DNA from: Rhodococcoides fascians A44A
Lineage (GTDB): Bacteria > Actinomycetota > Actinomycetes > Mycobacteriales > Mycobacteriaceae
DNA: 34,942 bases
Reading direction: 5' to 3'
Assembly: GCF_000760735.1 (NCBI RefSeq)
Contig: NZ_JMEX01000004.1
Span: forward strand, 213,995 to 248,936
The notes under the pieces were generated by a model that saw only the letters and a list, made by a program, of their open reading frames with translations, had not been told where the DNA came from and made no database searches. A program made the position numbers and the translations under genes. Numbering within the stretch: position 1 is the first letter of the stretch; each line of letters opens with the position of its first letter. Positions 8,415 to 18,359 of the stretch are shown one piece after another.

Positions 8415-9397
8415 GAAGAACGACGAGCATGAGACGGACCGCCGTTGCCGTCGCCCTGTGCGGCGCACTGATGACCGGGTGCGGCCTCGAATCCGGAGGC
8501 GCTCTGCCTCTGGCCGTCGGCCCCGGCAGTATCGAGCCCGTCCCGGAGCTGGACGGCGTCAAGGTCACTGTGGGATCCAAGGACTTCACGGAGCAGATCA
8601 CCCTCGGCTACATCATCGAATTCGCACTGTCCGCGGCAGGCGCCGATGTCCGTGACCTCACCAACATCCAAGGGTCCAACAGCACCCGGGAGGCGCAGCT
8701 CGCCGGTCAGATCGATCTGACGTACGAGTACACGGGAACGGGGTGGATCAACTACCTGGGCAACGAAACTCCGCTTCCCGACTCGCAGCAGCAGTACGAA
8801 GCAGTCCGCGATGCCGACTTGGAAGCGAACGACATGGTGTGGGCCGTGCCCGCCCCGATGAACAACACCTATGCCCTCGCGATGAACAGGCAGACAGCCG
8901 AGCAGACCGGGATCCGCACCCTGTCGGATTACGCGGAGTTGGTCCGCACCGACCCGGCAGCGGCAACCACGTGCGTCGAAACCGAATTCAACGTCCGTCA
9001 GGACGGATATCCGGGCATGGCCGCGAAGTACGAGTTCGACCCCGGTGCCGCGCCGCGCCAGATCCTGCAGACCGGCATCATCTACCAGGCCACCGCAGAC
9101 GGAACACAGTGCAAGTTCGGTGAAGTGTTCACCACCGACGGGCGCATCATCGCCCTCGATCTGGTTCTGCTCGAGGACGATCGAGCGTTCTTCCCCAAGT
9201 ACAATCCGGCCCTGGTGATGAAAAAGGCCTTCGCCGACGCGCACCCACAGGTCGCCGAGGTCATGGCACCGATCTCGGAGAAATTGACCGATCAGGTGAT
9301 GACCGAACTCAACCGGCAGGTCGACGTCGAGGGCATCGAGCCCGCCGACGCCGCCCGCGACTGGTTGGTGTCGGAGGGCTTCGTCACCGCGCAGTGA
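8411..9397 (+). CDS. Osmoprotectant ABC transporter substrate-binding lipoprotein
   Basis: 328 residues. The signal peptide ends in a lipobox LMTGC with lipidated Cys24. The mature part is an OpuAC/ProX type II binding protein (VTVGSKDFTEQ at the start, then LTYEYTGTGW). This domain binds quaternary amines such as glycine betaine, carnitine or choline on the outer face of the membrane. The ATG overlaps the stop of permease 2 (ATGA). A second ATG 18 nt later (Met7) would also keep the signal peptide. The gene is the last of the operon and ends 15 bp from the convergent glnE stop, with no strong terminator between them. Confidence 0.93.
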   Translation: MRRTTSMRRTAVAVALCGALMTGCGLESGGALPLAVGPGSIEPVPELDGVKVTVGSKDFTEQITLGYIIEFALSAAGADVRDLTNIQGSNSTREAQLAGQIDLTYEYTGTGWINYLGNETPLPDSQQQYEAVRDADLEANDMVWAVPAPMNNTYALAMNRQTAEQTGIRTLSDYAELVRTDPAAATTCVETEFNVRQDGYPGMAAKYEFDPGAAPRQILQTGIIYQATADGTQCKFGEVFTTDGRIIALDLVLLEDDRAFFPKYNPALVMKKAFADAHPQVAEVMAPISEKLTDQVMTELNRQVDVEGIEPADAARDWLVSEGFVTAQ

Positions 9398-9412
9398 CGG
9401 ACGGGCGGGCCT

Positions 9413-12400
9413 TCACGCTCCGAAGGTCCGCTCCACCACTGCCTTGGCGCGACGCGTCACTCGCAGGTAGTTGTCGAGGAAGGCTCCGGCGTCGCCGTTG
9501 TCCCAGCCGGCGACCTTGGCCACCGCGGAGAGCACGTGGCCCGGTCGAGGCAGCTGGTCGGTCGGTTTGCCACGGACGAGGACGAGCGCGTTGCGGGCCT
9601 TCGTCGCGAGAATCCATGCTTCGCGCAGCAATTCGACATCGGTTTCGCTCATCAGCTCTGCTGCACCGATGGCGTCCAGGCTCTGCAGCGTGGACGTGTT
9701 GTGCAATGACTTGACGTCGTGTGCATGTCGCAGCTGGATCAGCTGCACGGTCCACTCGATGTCTGCCAGCCCGCCGCGGCCCAGTTTGGTGTGTGTGGCA
9801 GGGTCGGCGCCCTTGGGCAGTCTCTCGGAGTCGATGCGCGCCTTGATCCGTCGGATCTCGCGGACAGCGTCCTGAGACACCCCGCCTTCCGGGTAGCGAA
9901 TCCTGTCCACCATCAGCAGGAACCGGATGCCGAGGTCCTCGTCACCCGCGACCTGGTGAGCACGCAGAAGCGCCTGAACTTCCCATGCCTGCGCCCACTG
10001 GGCGTAGTACGCCTCGTAGGAGGCGAGCGTACGAACCACGGGGCCGTTGCGACCTTCGGGACGAAGGCCGGTGTCGACCTCGAGCGGCGGGTCGGTGCTC
10101 GGCGCTCCGAGCAGCTTGCGGATCTTGTCGGCAATACCGTTGGCCCACTTGACTGCAGCGCTGTCGTCGGCGCCTTCCGCCGGCTCGCACACGAACAACA
10201 CGTCGGCGTCGCTGCCGTAGCCGAGTTCACCGCCGCCGAGTCGCCCCATTCCGATGACCGCGAGCGTTGCCGGTGCCGGCTCGCCCCGCTCGGCGACGCT
10301 GGACCGAACGGCCGCGGCGAGAGCCGCGTTGATGACGGCTGCCCACACCGACGACAGTGCCCGGCAGACCTGCGGCACGTCGAGCATGCCGAGAATGTCC
10401 GCGGAGGCGACGCGAGCGAGTTCGTGACGGCGCAGAGCGCGTGCGGCGTTGATTGCGCGGACCGGGTCCTCGTAGCGTCCCGACGACGACAGGATCGCGC
10501 GATACGTCTCCTCGGGTTCGGCGTCGAGCAGACGTGGTCCGCTGGGACCGTCCGCGTACAGACGGATGACCTCGGGCGCCTTGATCAGCAGTTCCGGGAC
10601 GTATGCGGACGAACCGAGCACGATCATCAGACGCTGCGCCACAGCACCCTCGTCGCGCAGAGTGCGCAGGAACCACGTCTGCTCGCTCGCCGCCTCGGAC
10701 AGTCGACGATAGTTGAGCAACCCAGCGTCCGGATCCGGGGTGTCGGCGAGCCACTCCAACAACGTCGGCAACAGCACCGCTTGGATCTGACCGCGCCGCG
10801 CTCCCCCACCGACCAGCGCGCGAAGGTGCCCGAGTGCATTTTCCGGTGCCGCGTATCCGAGCGCTGCGAGCTGCCGAATCGCGGCGTCGGGCGTCAACCG
10901 CACCGTGTCGGAGTCGAATCGGACCACCGAGTCGAGCAACGGCCGGTAGAACAGTTTCGCGTGGAGCCTGCGGATCCGCTGCGCGTTGCGCTTGATCTCC
11001 GCGGCCAGCACGCCGAGCGCATCTCTGTTGCCGTCGGGCCGCATGTGTGCGGCCCGTGCCAGCCACCTCAATGCTTCCTCGTCGTCGGGCGGAGGCAAGG
11101 TGTGCGTTCGCTTCATCCGCTGCAGCTGCAGGCGATGCTCGATGAGGCGCAGGAACTCGTAGGACGCAGTGAGATTGGCCGCATCGTCGCGGCCGATGTA
11201 CCCGCCGTCGGTCAACGCCGTCAGCGCATCGGTCGTCCCCAGCACGCGCAACGACTCGTCGGTGCGGCCGTGCACGAGTTGGAGCAACTGCACGGCGAAC
11301 TCGACATCGCGAAGGCTGCCACGTCCGAGTTTGATCTCTCGTTCGCGCAGTTCCGGTGGGACCATTTCCTCGACCCGACGGCGCATCGCCCGAACCTCGG
11401 GAACGAAGTCCTCTCGCTGCGACGCCAGCCAGACCATCGGATTCAACGCGGCGACGTAGCTGTGCCCGAGTTCCATGTCTCCGGTCATCGGACGTGCCTT
11501 GAGCAACGCCTGGAACTCCCACGTCTTGGCCCAGCGCTTGTAGTAGGCGACGTGCGAATCCAGTGTCCGCACCAGTTCGCCGCGTTTGCCCTCGGGGCGC
11601 AGCGCAGCGTCGACCTCGAAGAACGCGGATGAGCCGATTCGCATCATTTCGCCTGCGATCCGGCTGGCGGTTGCATCCGCGGGTTCGGCGACGAACACGA
11701 CGTCGACATCGGAGACGTAGTTCAGTTCTCGGGCACCGCATTTGCCCATCGCGATGACGGCGATGCGGCTGGGGCACGGTTTGTCCGGGCAGGCGGTGGC
11801 GATGGCCACGGCGAGAGCTGCGGTGAGGGCGGCGTCGGCCATGTCCGAGAGTTGATTGCCGACGAGCTGGTACGGCAGAACCGGTTCGTTCTCGACGGTG
11901 GCGGCCAGGTCGGCGGCCGCCAGCACCATCACCTGGTCGCGGTAGGTCTTCCTCAGCGCGACAACGGCTTCCGGTCCGGTGATGGATGCTCGATACAGTT
12001 CGGGGGACGCATGTTCCCCGGTCTCCGGGCTAGCCTGCACCGCTGCGAGCAACTGTTCGGTGAGCTGCTGCTTGCTCGGCAGGTCTATCCGACCGGTGGA
12101 CTTGCCGTCGGGCGAGGCGAGCAGGCGCCACGCCTGCGGATCGGAGACGAGGTGGTCCGCGAGGGCGCTCGACGCACCCACCAACCCGAAGAGCCGACCG
12201 CGAAGACCCTTGTCCGTCCGCAGTGCGGAGTCCAACTCGGCGAACTTGTCACCGAGTGCATCGTTCAACCGGACGACGGTGCGGAGCGCGAGGTCGGCGT
12301 TGGCTGCCCGCGAGAGCGACCACAACAGTTCGAGGCTGTCCTCGTCCACCCATCCGAGCGTGCGGAGGTCGGTGGGCGCGGTGGATTCGACCAGTCCCAG

Positions 12401-12448
12401 CCGTCCTGCGCCGGGAACAACCGAACGTGACGTCGGTGGACGCACCAT
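9413..12448 (-). CDS. glnE: Bifunctional glutamine-synthetase adenylyltransferase/deadenylylase GlnE
   Basis: 1011 residues, near the usual 990-1000 for actinobacteria. It adds AMP to and removes it from the regulatory tyrosine of GlnA1 according to nitrogen status. Two nucleotidyltransferase domains are seen. The first has [18 protein letters not shown] at about 232-252 (the deadenylylation half by family knowledge). The second has [18 protein letters not shown] at about 733-752 (the adenylylation half). Both keep the Asp-X-Asp metal motif, so both activities are expected. The gene lies 98 bp downstream of glnA2 on the same strand and may be co-transcribed with it. A GAGGTG lies upstream of the ATG; there is no TANNNT at leaderless distance. 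Confidence 0.97.
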   Translation of the reverse strand: MVRPPTSRSVVPGAGRLGLVESTAPTDLRTLGWVDEDSLELLWSLSRAANADLALRTVVRLNDALGDKFAELDSALRTDKGLRGRLFGLVGASSALADHLVSDPQAWRLLASPDGKSTGRIDLPSKQQLTEQLLAAVQASPETGEHASPELYRASITGPEAVVALRKTYRDQVMVLAAADLAATVENEPVLPYQLVGNQLSDMADAALTAALAVAIATACPDKPCPSRIAVIAMGKCGARELNYVSDVDVVFVAEPADATASRIAGEMMRIGSSAFFEVDAALRPEGKRGELVRTLDSHVAYYKRWAKTWEFQALLKARPMTGDMELGHSYVAALNPMVWLASQREDFVPEVRAMRRRVEEMVPPELREREIKLGRGSLRDVEFAVQLLQLVHGRTDESLRVLGTTDALTALTDGGYIGRDDAANLTASYEFLRLIEHRLQLQRMKRTHTLPPPDDEEALRWLARAAHMRPDGNRDALGVLAAEIKRNAQRIRRLHAKLFYRPLLDSVVRFDSDTVRLTPDAAIRQLAALGYAAPENALGHLRALVGGGARRGQIQAVLLPTLLEWLADTPDPDAGLLNYRRLSEAASEQTWFLRTLRDEGAVAQRLMIVLGSSAYVPELLIKAPEVIRLYADGPSGPRLLDAEPEETYRAILSSSGRYEDPVRAINAARALRRHELARVASADILGMLDVPQVCRALSSVWAAVINAALAAAVRSSVAERGEPAPATLAVIGMGRLGGGELGYGSDADVLFVCEPAEGADDSAAVKWANGIADKIRKLLGAPSTDPPLEVDTGLRPEGRNGPVVRTLASYEAYYAQWAQAWEVQALLRAHQVAGDEDLGIRFLLMVDRIRYPEGGVSQDAVREIRRIKARIDSERLPKGADPATHTKLGRGGLADIEWTVQLIQLRHAHDVKSLHNTSTLQSLDAIGAAELMSETDVELLREAWILATKARNALVLVRGKPTDQLPRPGHVLSAVAKVAGWDNGDAGAFLDNYLRVTRRAKAVVERTFGA

Positions 12449-12546
12449 CAGCGAACACCTCGACTCTGGCGTGACACCTGATTCACCTCACCGCGGGGGA
12501 AACTACCTCGAACGGGTAAAACCTAGCCCATCGGCGCCCGTCCGAT

Positions 12547-13887
12547 TCACAACCCCAGGTACGCCTTCAATTCGTACGGGGTGACATGACTGCGGTATTC
12601 CTCCCACTCGCGACGTTTGTTGCGGAGGAAGAAGTCGAAGACGTGCTCGCCGAGAGCCTCGGCGACGAGCTCCGAGTTCTCCATCGCGTTGAGGGCCTGA
12701 TCGAGATTGCCCGGAAGCTCCTTGTAGCCCATCGCACGCCGTTCGGCGGACGTCAGTGCCCACACGTCTTCCTCGGCCTCGGGGGGCAACGTGTAGCCCT
12801 TCTCGATGCCGCGCAGACCGGCAGCGAGCAACACCGCGAAGGCCAGGTACGGGTTGCACGCAGAATCAGGGCTTCGGATCTCGACGCGACGCGAGGACGC
12901 CTTGTTGGGCGTGTACATCGGGACGCGAATGAGAGCGGATCGGTTCGCCGGGCCCCACGACGCCGCCGTCGGTGCCTCACCGCCGCGGACCAGACGCTTG
13001 TAGGAGTTGACCCACTGGTTGGTCACGGCACTGATCTCGTTGGCGTGCTCGAGAATGCCTGCGATGAACGACTTGCCGGTCTCCGACAACTGCATCGGAT
13101 CGTCCGGGTTGTGGAACGCGTTGGCGTCTCCCTCGAAGAGACTCATGTGAGTGTGCATCGCCGAGCCGGCCTGGTCGCTGAACGGCTTGGGCATGAACGT
13201 CGCGCGGACGCCCTCTTCGATCGCGACCTCTTTGACCACGTAGCGGAACGTCATGATGTTGTCGGCCATCGACAGCGCGTCGGCGTAGCGGAGATCGATC
13301 TCCTGCTGACCGGGCGCTGCCTCGTGGTGGCTGAACTCGACCGAGATACCCATCGACTCGAGCGCGTCGATGGCGTGGCGACGGAAGTTCGGCGCCGAGT
13401 CGTGCACGGCCTGGTCGAAGTAGCCGCCGTTGTCCGCAGGCGTGGGCGGAGACCCGTCTTCGGGGCTGTCCTTGAGGAGGAAGAACTCGATCTCGGGGTG
13501 CACGTAGCAACTGAACCCGAGGTCGGCGGCCTTGCTCAGCTGACGGCGCAGCACGTGGCGCGAATCGGCCCAGGACGGCGAACCGTCGGGCATCGCGATG
13601 TCGCAGAACATGCGCGCGGAGTGCTGGTGGCCCTTGCTCGTGGACCACGGCAGGATCTGGAACGTCGACGGATCCGGCTTGGCGACGGTGTCGGCCTCCG
13701 AGACGCGTGCGAAGCCTTCGATGGCGCTGCCGTCGAAGCCGATGCCTTCGTCGAACGCTCCTTCGAGTTCCGCCGGCGCGATCGCGACGGATTTCAGGTA
13801 CCCCAGAACGTCGGTGAACCACAGGCGGACGAAACGGATGTCCCGCTCCTCCAGTGTCCGGAGCACGAATTCCTTTTGGCGATCCAT
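12547..13887 (-). CDS. glnA2: Type I glutamine synthetase GlnA2 (no adenylylation tyrosine)
   Basis: 446 residues, identical in length to M. tuberculosis GlnA2. Motifs include GFDGSAIEGFARV, CYVHPEIEFFLL, AGSAMHTHMSLF, GPANRSALIRVP and EIRSPDSACNPYLAFA. In the segment matching [10 protein letters not shown] of GlnA1 this protein has EEDVWALTSAE, so the tyrosine is Trp and GlnE should not modify it. The frame is open 6 codons further to a TTG, but the start MDRQKEF matches the known family start and lies 7 nt after TAGTCT. Related proteins include glutamine synthetases and gamma-glutamyl-polyamine ligases; this one groups by synteny and length with GlnA2. Confidence 0.95.
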   Translation of the reverse strand: MDRQKEFVLRTLEERDIRFVRLWFTDVLGYLKSVAIAPAELEGAFDEGIGFDGSAIEGFARVSEADTVAKPDPSTFQILPWSTSKGHQHSARMFCDIAMPDGSPSWADSRHVLRRQLSKAADLGFSCYVHPEIEFFLLKDSPEDGSPPTPADNGGYFDQAVHDSAPNFRRHAIDALESMGISVEFSHHEAAPGQQEIDLRYADALSMADNIMTFRYVVKEVAIEEGVRATFMPKPFSDQAGSAMHTHMSLFEGDANAFHNPDDPMQLSETGKSFIAGILEHANEISAVTNQWVNSYKRLVRGGEAPTAASWGPANRSALIRVPMYTPNKASSRRVEIRSPDSACNPYLAFAVLLAAGLRGIEKGYTLPPEAEEDVWALTSAERRAMGYKELPGNLDQALNAMENSELVAEALGEHVFDFFLRNKRREWEEYRSHVTPYELKAYLGL

Positions 13888-13894
13888 GTCCGCG

Positions 13895-13900
13895 AGACTA
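13895..13900 (-). promoter_or_regulatory. Candidate leaderless -10 element of glnA2
   Basis: TAGTCT on the minus strand lies 7 nt before ATG 13887. A partial GlnR-like GTAAC-N6-TTAAC lies at 13911-13926, near the -35 position. Confidence 0.5.
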
Positions 13901-13988
13901 AGCAAACCGCGTTAAATCTGTGTTACATCGTGAATTCGGTCTCACTTCGGATAGCTCTCACCTGGGGAAGAACACCCGTGAAGTTCCG

Positions 13989-15593
13989 TCAGCACACCAA
14001 ATCGTTACCTGGCGGGGTCAGATCGACGAGGTAGTCGACCACCGGTTCGTCGACGCAGTTCTCGCCGGAGAACGCAACCGTGTGCTGGGCCCCGTCGAAC
14101 GTGATCAGGTCCGCGTCCAGTTGACGGGCAAGTTCGACGCCTGCCTGGTACGGCGTCGCCGGGTCGAAGGTCGTCGAGATCACGACCAGTTTCGGAAGTC
14201 CCTCGGCCGAGATCGTGTAGGGAGTGCTGGTGTTGGGGACGGGCCAGAACGCGCAGACATCGAGCGGTGCGTTTCCGGTTCCGCGTCCGTCGTCGAGGAA
14301 AGGAGCAGCTTCCCGATACCGTCGGTCTGCTTCTCCGGCCTCGGCGCGGTCGGTGGTCGGTGGATCGTCGACGCAGCGGATGGCGTTGAACGCGTCGTCC
14401 AGATTGGAGTAGGTGCCGTCGTCGAGACGGCCACTGTAGGTGTCGGCAAGGCGGAGCAAGGTGTCTCCCCTGCCCTCCTGCAGTTCCGCCAGGCCCACAC
14501 GCAGGATCCGCCACAGGCTCTGCGAGTACAGGGCTTGCTGCGTTCCGGTGATCGCGTCGTCGTAACCGAGTCCGCGCGGATCCGTGGTGGCGGCGGGCGT
14601 CTGGATCAGTGGGTCGACGACCTCCCTGAACGTCCGGTCCGCGGCGGCCGGGTCCGGCCCGAGAGGGCACGCCTCGCTCTGTGCGCAGTCCTCGGCGAAC
14701 GCCTCGAATGCGCCTTGGAACGCAGCTCCTTGCTCGACGGCCTCGTCGACGGGGCTCTGCTCGGGATCGAGTGCACCGTCGAGAACCATGGCGCGGACTC
14801 TGTCCGGGAACGCTTCCGCGTAGGCGGCGCCGATCCGCGTTCCGTACGAATAGCCGAGGTAGGTGAGCTTCTCGTCGCCCAGAACCGATCGGATGATGTC
14901 CATGTCCTGCACGACCTCACGGGTACCGACGTGTTCGAGTACGTCGGCACCTGTTCGCTCGACGCATTTCGCGGCGTACTCGCGATGATCGTTCTCCACT
15001 GCGGCGATGCCTTCGGGCGAGACGTCGACGTCCGGCTCGGCGCGTTCGAGGTCGGTTTCCTCCGCGGTGAGGCACCGAACTGCGGGCGTCGACGCGCCGA
15101 TTCCGCGGGGGTCGAAGCCGATTCGGTCGAAGTTCTCCGCGAGTGCGGTGTCCTCGGCCTGGGTGGCGAGGTACAAACCGGACGACCCGGGTCCGCCCGG
15201 GTTGAACAGTATGGATCCGGTGCGCTCCCCCGACGCCTGCACGCGGGACACCGCGATCTGTGCTGTCGGGCCGTCCGGGTCCTGGTAGTCGAGCGGAACG
15301 GTCACACGGGCGCACTCGACGGAACTTCCGAGCACGGTTCCATCGGTGTTGTAGTCGTCGCACGATCCCCAGTCGAGTTCCTGCGTGTAATAACGCTCGA
15401 GACCTGCTGGGATCACGCCGGCACCTGGCGACGCCGACGCAGTGTTCTCCGGCAGCGGCGTGCCCGACTCGACGTCGACGCTCCCGCAGCCGGCAGCCAC
15501 CGTCACCGCGACAGCACCGAGGGCTGTCGCCACCGTTCGTCCGTGACGCCGTCCGTGGCGGGTACGTGCTGTCGGATCCGAGGAGACGCTCAT
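13989..15593 (-). CDS. TAP-like alpha/beta hydrolase lipoprotein (Hip1/CaeA type serine protease)
   Basis: 534 residues. The N-terminus is rich in Arg/His, then a hydrophobic stretch ends in AAGC (lipidated Cys36), so it is exported and anchored outside. The catalytic triad can be placed at Ser249 (GYSYGT), Asp477 (TTFDPATP) and His504 (GAQHT). NPGGPGSSG is the usual oxyanion-hole segment. The C-terminal part matches the TAP-like domain. It matches in position the M. tuberculosis pair Rv2223c/Rv2224c (Rv2224c is the cell-envelope protease Hip1), but only one copy is present. The ATG at 15593 was chosen over open sequence further upstream because the upstream part enters the nadE promoter and would hide the signal peptide. 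Confidence 0.9.
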   Translation of the reverse strand: MSVSSDPTARTRHGRRHGRTVATALGAVAVTVAAGCGSVDVESGTPLPENTASASPGAGVIPAGLERYYTQELDWGSCDDYNTDGTVLGSSVECARVTVPLDYQDPDGPTAQIAVSRVQASGERTGSILFNPGGPGSSGLYLATQAEDTALAENFDRIGFDPRGIGASTPAVRCLTAEETDLERAEPDVDVSPEGIAAVENDHREYAAKCVERTGADVLEHVGTREVVQDMDIIRSVLGDEKLTYLGYSYGTRIGAAYAEAFPDRVRAMVLDGALDPEQSPVDEAVEQGAAFQGAFEAFAEDCAQSEACPLGPDPAAADRTFREVVDPLIQTPAATTDPRGLGYDDAITGTQQALYSQSLWRILRVGLAELQEGRGDTLLRLADTYSGRLDDGTYSNLDDAFNAIRCVDDPPTTDRAEAGEADRRYREAAPFLDDGRGTGNAPLDVCAFWPVPNTSTPYTISAEGLPKLVVISTTFDPATPYQAGVELARQLDADLITFDGAQHTVAFSGENCVDEPVVDYLVDLTPPGNDLVC

Positions 15594-15637
15594 GAGGTGA
15601 AATCGTGCCAGAGCGGGCGAGGTGCAGTCTGCGGCAC

Positions 15638-15643
15638 TAGTGT
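15638..15643 (+). promoter_or_regulatory. Candidate leaderless -10 element of nadE
   Basis: TAGTGT lies 8 nt before GTG 15652, which supports this start over the in-frame GTG at 15622. Confidence 0.5.
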
Positions 15644-15651
15644 TTCCAGTC

Positions 15652-17364
15652 GTGCAGGCACTGCGAACAGCCCTTGCCCAGATCAACCCGACAGTCGGTG
15701 ACCTCACCGCGAATTCCGAGCTGATCGTGGATTGGACGTCGCGCGCCGCCCAGGAAGGCGCCCAGGTCGTGGTGTTTCCGGAGATGGCCCTGACCGGTTA
15801 TCCGGTGGAGGACCTCGCGCTTCGCCCGGAGTTCGCGCACGCGTCGCGCGACGCTCTGCGCGACCTCGCCGATGCACTCGACCGAGCCGGATGCGGTGAC
15901 GTCGTCGCCGTCGTCGGGTACCTCGACCGCGATGCGGTGGGATCGAGAAACAGCGCCGCCGTTCTGTTCCGTGGCGACGTCGTGTCGCGGTACGACAAGC
16001 ACGCGCTTCCCACCTACCGAGTCTTCGACGAGCTCCGATACTTCGCCCCCGGAACGCGGTTGAGCATCACCGAGGTGAACGATGTTCGCCTGGGAATCGT
16101 TGTCTGCGAAGACATCTGGCAGCCCGGCGGGCCGGTTCCCGCGTACGCGGCGGCCGGAGTCGACGTGCTGCTGTGCCTGAATGCGAGTCCGTTCGAGCGC
16201 GGCAAGGCGGAGGTCCGCTTGTCGGTGGTCCAGCGGCGGGCAGCCGAGGCTGGGGTACCCGTCGTCTACGCCAATCTGGTCGGTGGTCAGGACGAGCTCG
16301 TGTTCGACGGCGGCAGCATGGTCGTCGCCGCCGATGGAGCCATCCTCGGCCGTGCCCCGGCGTTCACCGAACACCTGCTGTGCGTGGACCTCGACGTCTC
16401 CGACGCGCGACGTCCCGACGGCGGCCCACCGCCGGGATGGTCCATCGACCGGAACACCGTGCCGGATCTCCTCGTCCGCGGGTGGGATCGGCTACCTCGA
16501 TCGGTGGCAGAACCCTCGGACGACCTGGCGTCGACGTGGGCGGCACTCGTCACCGGGTTGCGCGATTACGTCCACAAGAACGGGTTCGCCTCGGTGGCGC
16601 TCGGCCTGTCCGGTGGCATCGACTCCGCTGTGGTCGCGGCGATCGCCGTGGACGCTCTCGGAGCGGAGTCCGTGTACGGCGTCGCGATGCCTTCGCAGTA
16701 CTCCTCGGACCACTCGCTCGCGGACGCGAACGATCTTGCGTCGCGCACCGGGCTGCATTTCGGCATCGAGTCGATCGTCGACATGGTGCGGTCGGTGACG
16801 GACCAGCTCGGCCTCTCCGGCGTCGCGGAGGAGAACGTTCAGGCGCGGTGCCGCGGCATCGTTCTGATGGCGCTCTCCAACTCGGCCGGACATCTGATTC
16901 TCGCCACCGGCAACAAATCCGAACTTGCCGTTGGCTATTCGACCATCTACGGCGACGCCGTCGGCGGGTTCGCCCCCATCAAGGACGTACCGAAATCCAT
17001 GGTGTGGGAGCTGGCGCGGTGGCGTAACGACGCAGCGGTCGGACGCGGCGAGGTGCCCCCGATTCCGGAGGCGAGCATCGACAAGCCTCCGTCGGCAGAG
17101 TTGCGCCCGGATCAACTCGACACCGATTCGCTCCCGGAGTACGACCGGCTCGACGCGATCCTGTTCCGCTACGTCGACTGCGATCAGGGTGAGGACGACA
17201 TCGTGGCGGCAGGCTTCGATCCCGTGGACGTCGCCGACATCGTGGCCAAGGTCGACGCGGCCGAACACAAACGGAGGCAGTATCCGATCGGAACCAAGGT
17301 GACGTCGAAGGCGTTCGGTCGGGATCGACGCATGCCGATCACCGACGGCAGACGGAGAGTGTGA
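15652..17364 (+). CDS. nadE: Glutamine-dependent NAD+ synthetase
   Basis: 570 residues in two domains. The N-terminal nitrilase-like glutaminase has the Glu44-Lys116-Cys152 triad (FPEMALTGYP, RYDKHALPTYRVFDE, VVCEDIW) and releases ammonia from glutamine. The C-terminal synthetase has the P-loop SGGIDS at 320-325 and amidates nicotinate adenine dinucleotide to NAD+. The start VQALRTALAQINPTVGDL fits the family; an upstream GTG would add 10 unrelated residues. It is divergent from the TAP hydrolase with 58 bp between starts. In M. tuberculosis nadE lies elsewhere, so its place beside panB is a local difference. Confidence 0.97.
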   Translation: MQALRTALAQINPTVGDLTANSELIVDWTSRAAQEGAQVVVFPEMALTGYPVEDLALRPEFAHASRDALRDLADALDRAGCGDVVAVVGYLDRDAVGSRNSAAVLFRGDVVSRYDKHALPTYRVFDELRYFAPGTRLSITEVNDVRLGIVVCEDIWQPGGPVPAYAAAGVDVLLCLNASPFERGKAEVRLSVVQRRAAEAGVPVVYANLVGGQDELVFDGGSMVVAADGAILGRAPAFTEHLLCVDLDVSDARRPDGGPPPGWSIDRNTVPDLLVRGWDRLPRSVAEPSDDLASTWAALVTGLRDYVHKNGFASVALGLSGGIDSAVVAAIAVDALGAESVYGVAMPSQYSSDHSLADANDLASRTGLHFGIESIVDMVRSVTDQLGLSGVAEENVQARCRGIVLMALSNSAGHLILATGNKSELAVGYSTIYGDAVGGFAPIKDVPKSMVWELARWRNDAAVGRGEVPPIPEASIDKPPSAELRPDQLDTDSLPEYDRLDAILFRYVDCDQGEDDIVAAGFDPVDVADIVAKVDAAEHKRRQYPIGTKVTSKAFGRDRRMPITDGRRRV

Positions 17365-17481
17365 CGAATTGCACGTCCGGGTGCGCTTCGGCGTCGGTCG
17401 TGCCGGTGGCAGACTGAGGTCGTCATCAACCCCATCCCGGGGACCCGCACGGCGGGCCTCGAGGAACCGAAAGGGACAAAG

Positions 17482-18327
17482 ATGTCCAACGATTCTGTGT
17501 ACGGCTCGTCCGATGCGTCCGTCTCCGGTTTGACCCGCAAGACTCGCACCCATCACCTGCTGCAGATGAAGGCCGACGGCGAGCGGTGGGCCATGCTCAC
17601 CGCGTACGACTACTCGAGCGCCCGTATCTTCGAGGAAGCGGGCATTCCGGTCCTCCTCGTCGGCGACTCGGCAGCGAACGTCGTCTACGGCTACGACACG
17701 ACGGTGCCGATCACCATCGACGAACTGCTGCCTCTGGTTCGCGGCGTCGTCCGCGGAGCTCCCAACGCACTCGTCGTCGCCGACCTCCCGTTCGGCACCT
17801 ACGAGTCCTCGCCTCAGCAGGCACTCGCGACGGCCACCCGATTCATGAAGGAAGGCCTCGCGCACGCCGTGAAGCTCGAGGGCGGCGAACGCGTCGCAGA
17901 TCAGATCGCCGCGATCTCCGCGGCCGGTATCCCGGTCATGGCGCACATCGGCTTCACACCGCAGAGCGTGAACGGCCTCGGCGGCTTCCGCGTGCAGGGC
18001 CGCGGTGACGGTTCCGAGCAGCTCGTCGCCGACGCCATCGCCGTCCAGGAGGCAGGAGCATTCTCCGTCGTCATGGAGATGGTGCCCGCCGACATCGCGG
18101 GCCAGGTGACCCGCAAGCTCACCATCCCGACCATCGGCATCGGAGCGGGCAACGAAACCGACGCCCAGGTGCTGGTCTGGCAAGACATGGCGGGCTACAC
18201 CAACGGCAAGACCGCCAAGTTCGTCAAGAAGTTCGGCAACGTCGGAGACGAACTGCGGACCGCCGCTGCGACGTATCTCGCCGAGGTTCGCGGCGGAGTC
18301 TTCCCCGGTCCCGAGCACAGCTACTGA
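17482..18327 (+). CDS. panB: 3-methyl-2-oxobutanoate hydroxymethyltransferase (ketopantoate hydroxymethyltransferase)
   Basis: 281 residues. Catalyses the first committed step of pantothenate synthesis, transferring a hydroxymethyl group from 5,10-methylene-THF to 2-oxoisovalerate. It shows the family blocks [35 protein letters not shown] (Mg-binding Asp), [26 protein letters not shown] and the catalytic Glu in VMEMVPADI. An AAAGGGA Shine-Dalgarno sequence lies 6 nt before the ATG, so unlike many neighbours it has a leader, within a 117-bp gap after nadE. The first 20 residues are poorly conserved. It is syntenic with Rv2225. Confidence 0.97.
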   Translation: MSNDSVYGSSDASVSGLTRKTRTHHLLQMKADGERWAMLTAYDYSSARIFEEAGIPVLLVGDSAANVVYGYDTTVPITIDELLPLVRGVVRGAPNALVVADLPFGTYESSPQQALATATRFMKEGLAHAVKLEGGERVADQIAAISAAGIPVMAHIGFTPQSVNGLGGFRVQGRGDGSEQLVADAIAVQEAGAFSVVMEMVPADIAGQVTRKLTIPTIGIGAGNETDAQVLVWQDMAGYTNGKTAKFVKKFGNVGDELRTAAATYLAEVRGGVFPGPEHSY

Positions 18328-18332
18328 TCGGT

Positions 18333-18359
18333 CACCTGCAGGTGGCACACTCGGTGCCA
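18333..18359. promoter_or_regulatory. Two adjoining dyads before the small lipoprotein gene
   Basis: A perfect 12-bp palindrome CACCTGCAGGTG (18333-18344) is followed by TGGCAC-N5-GTGCCA (18343-18359), which reaches the ATG. They could be an operator, but nothing else supports this. Confidence 0.3.

Noticed and set aside
9398..9425. Terminator between the ABC operon and glnE
   Set aside because: Only a weak 5-7 bp stem can be drawn, with a G-U pair, inside the end of glnE.
9719..11632. Plus-strand open frame of 637 codons inside glnE
   Set aside because: glnE on the minus strand shows both catalytic motifs in full; the frame opposite is compositional.
13888..13905. TTG start six codons upstream for glnA2
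   Set aside because: The TAGTCT element would fall inside the coding region, and the known family start is MDRQKEF.
12586..14034. Plus-strand open frame of 482 codons opposite glnA2
   Set aside because: Shadow of glnA2, whose motifs and 446-residue length match the family exactly.
14431..14450. GCCACTG string resembling a cobalamin riboswitch box
   Set aside because: It lies inside the TAP hydrolase gene, far from cob genes, with no other riboswitch elements around it.
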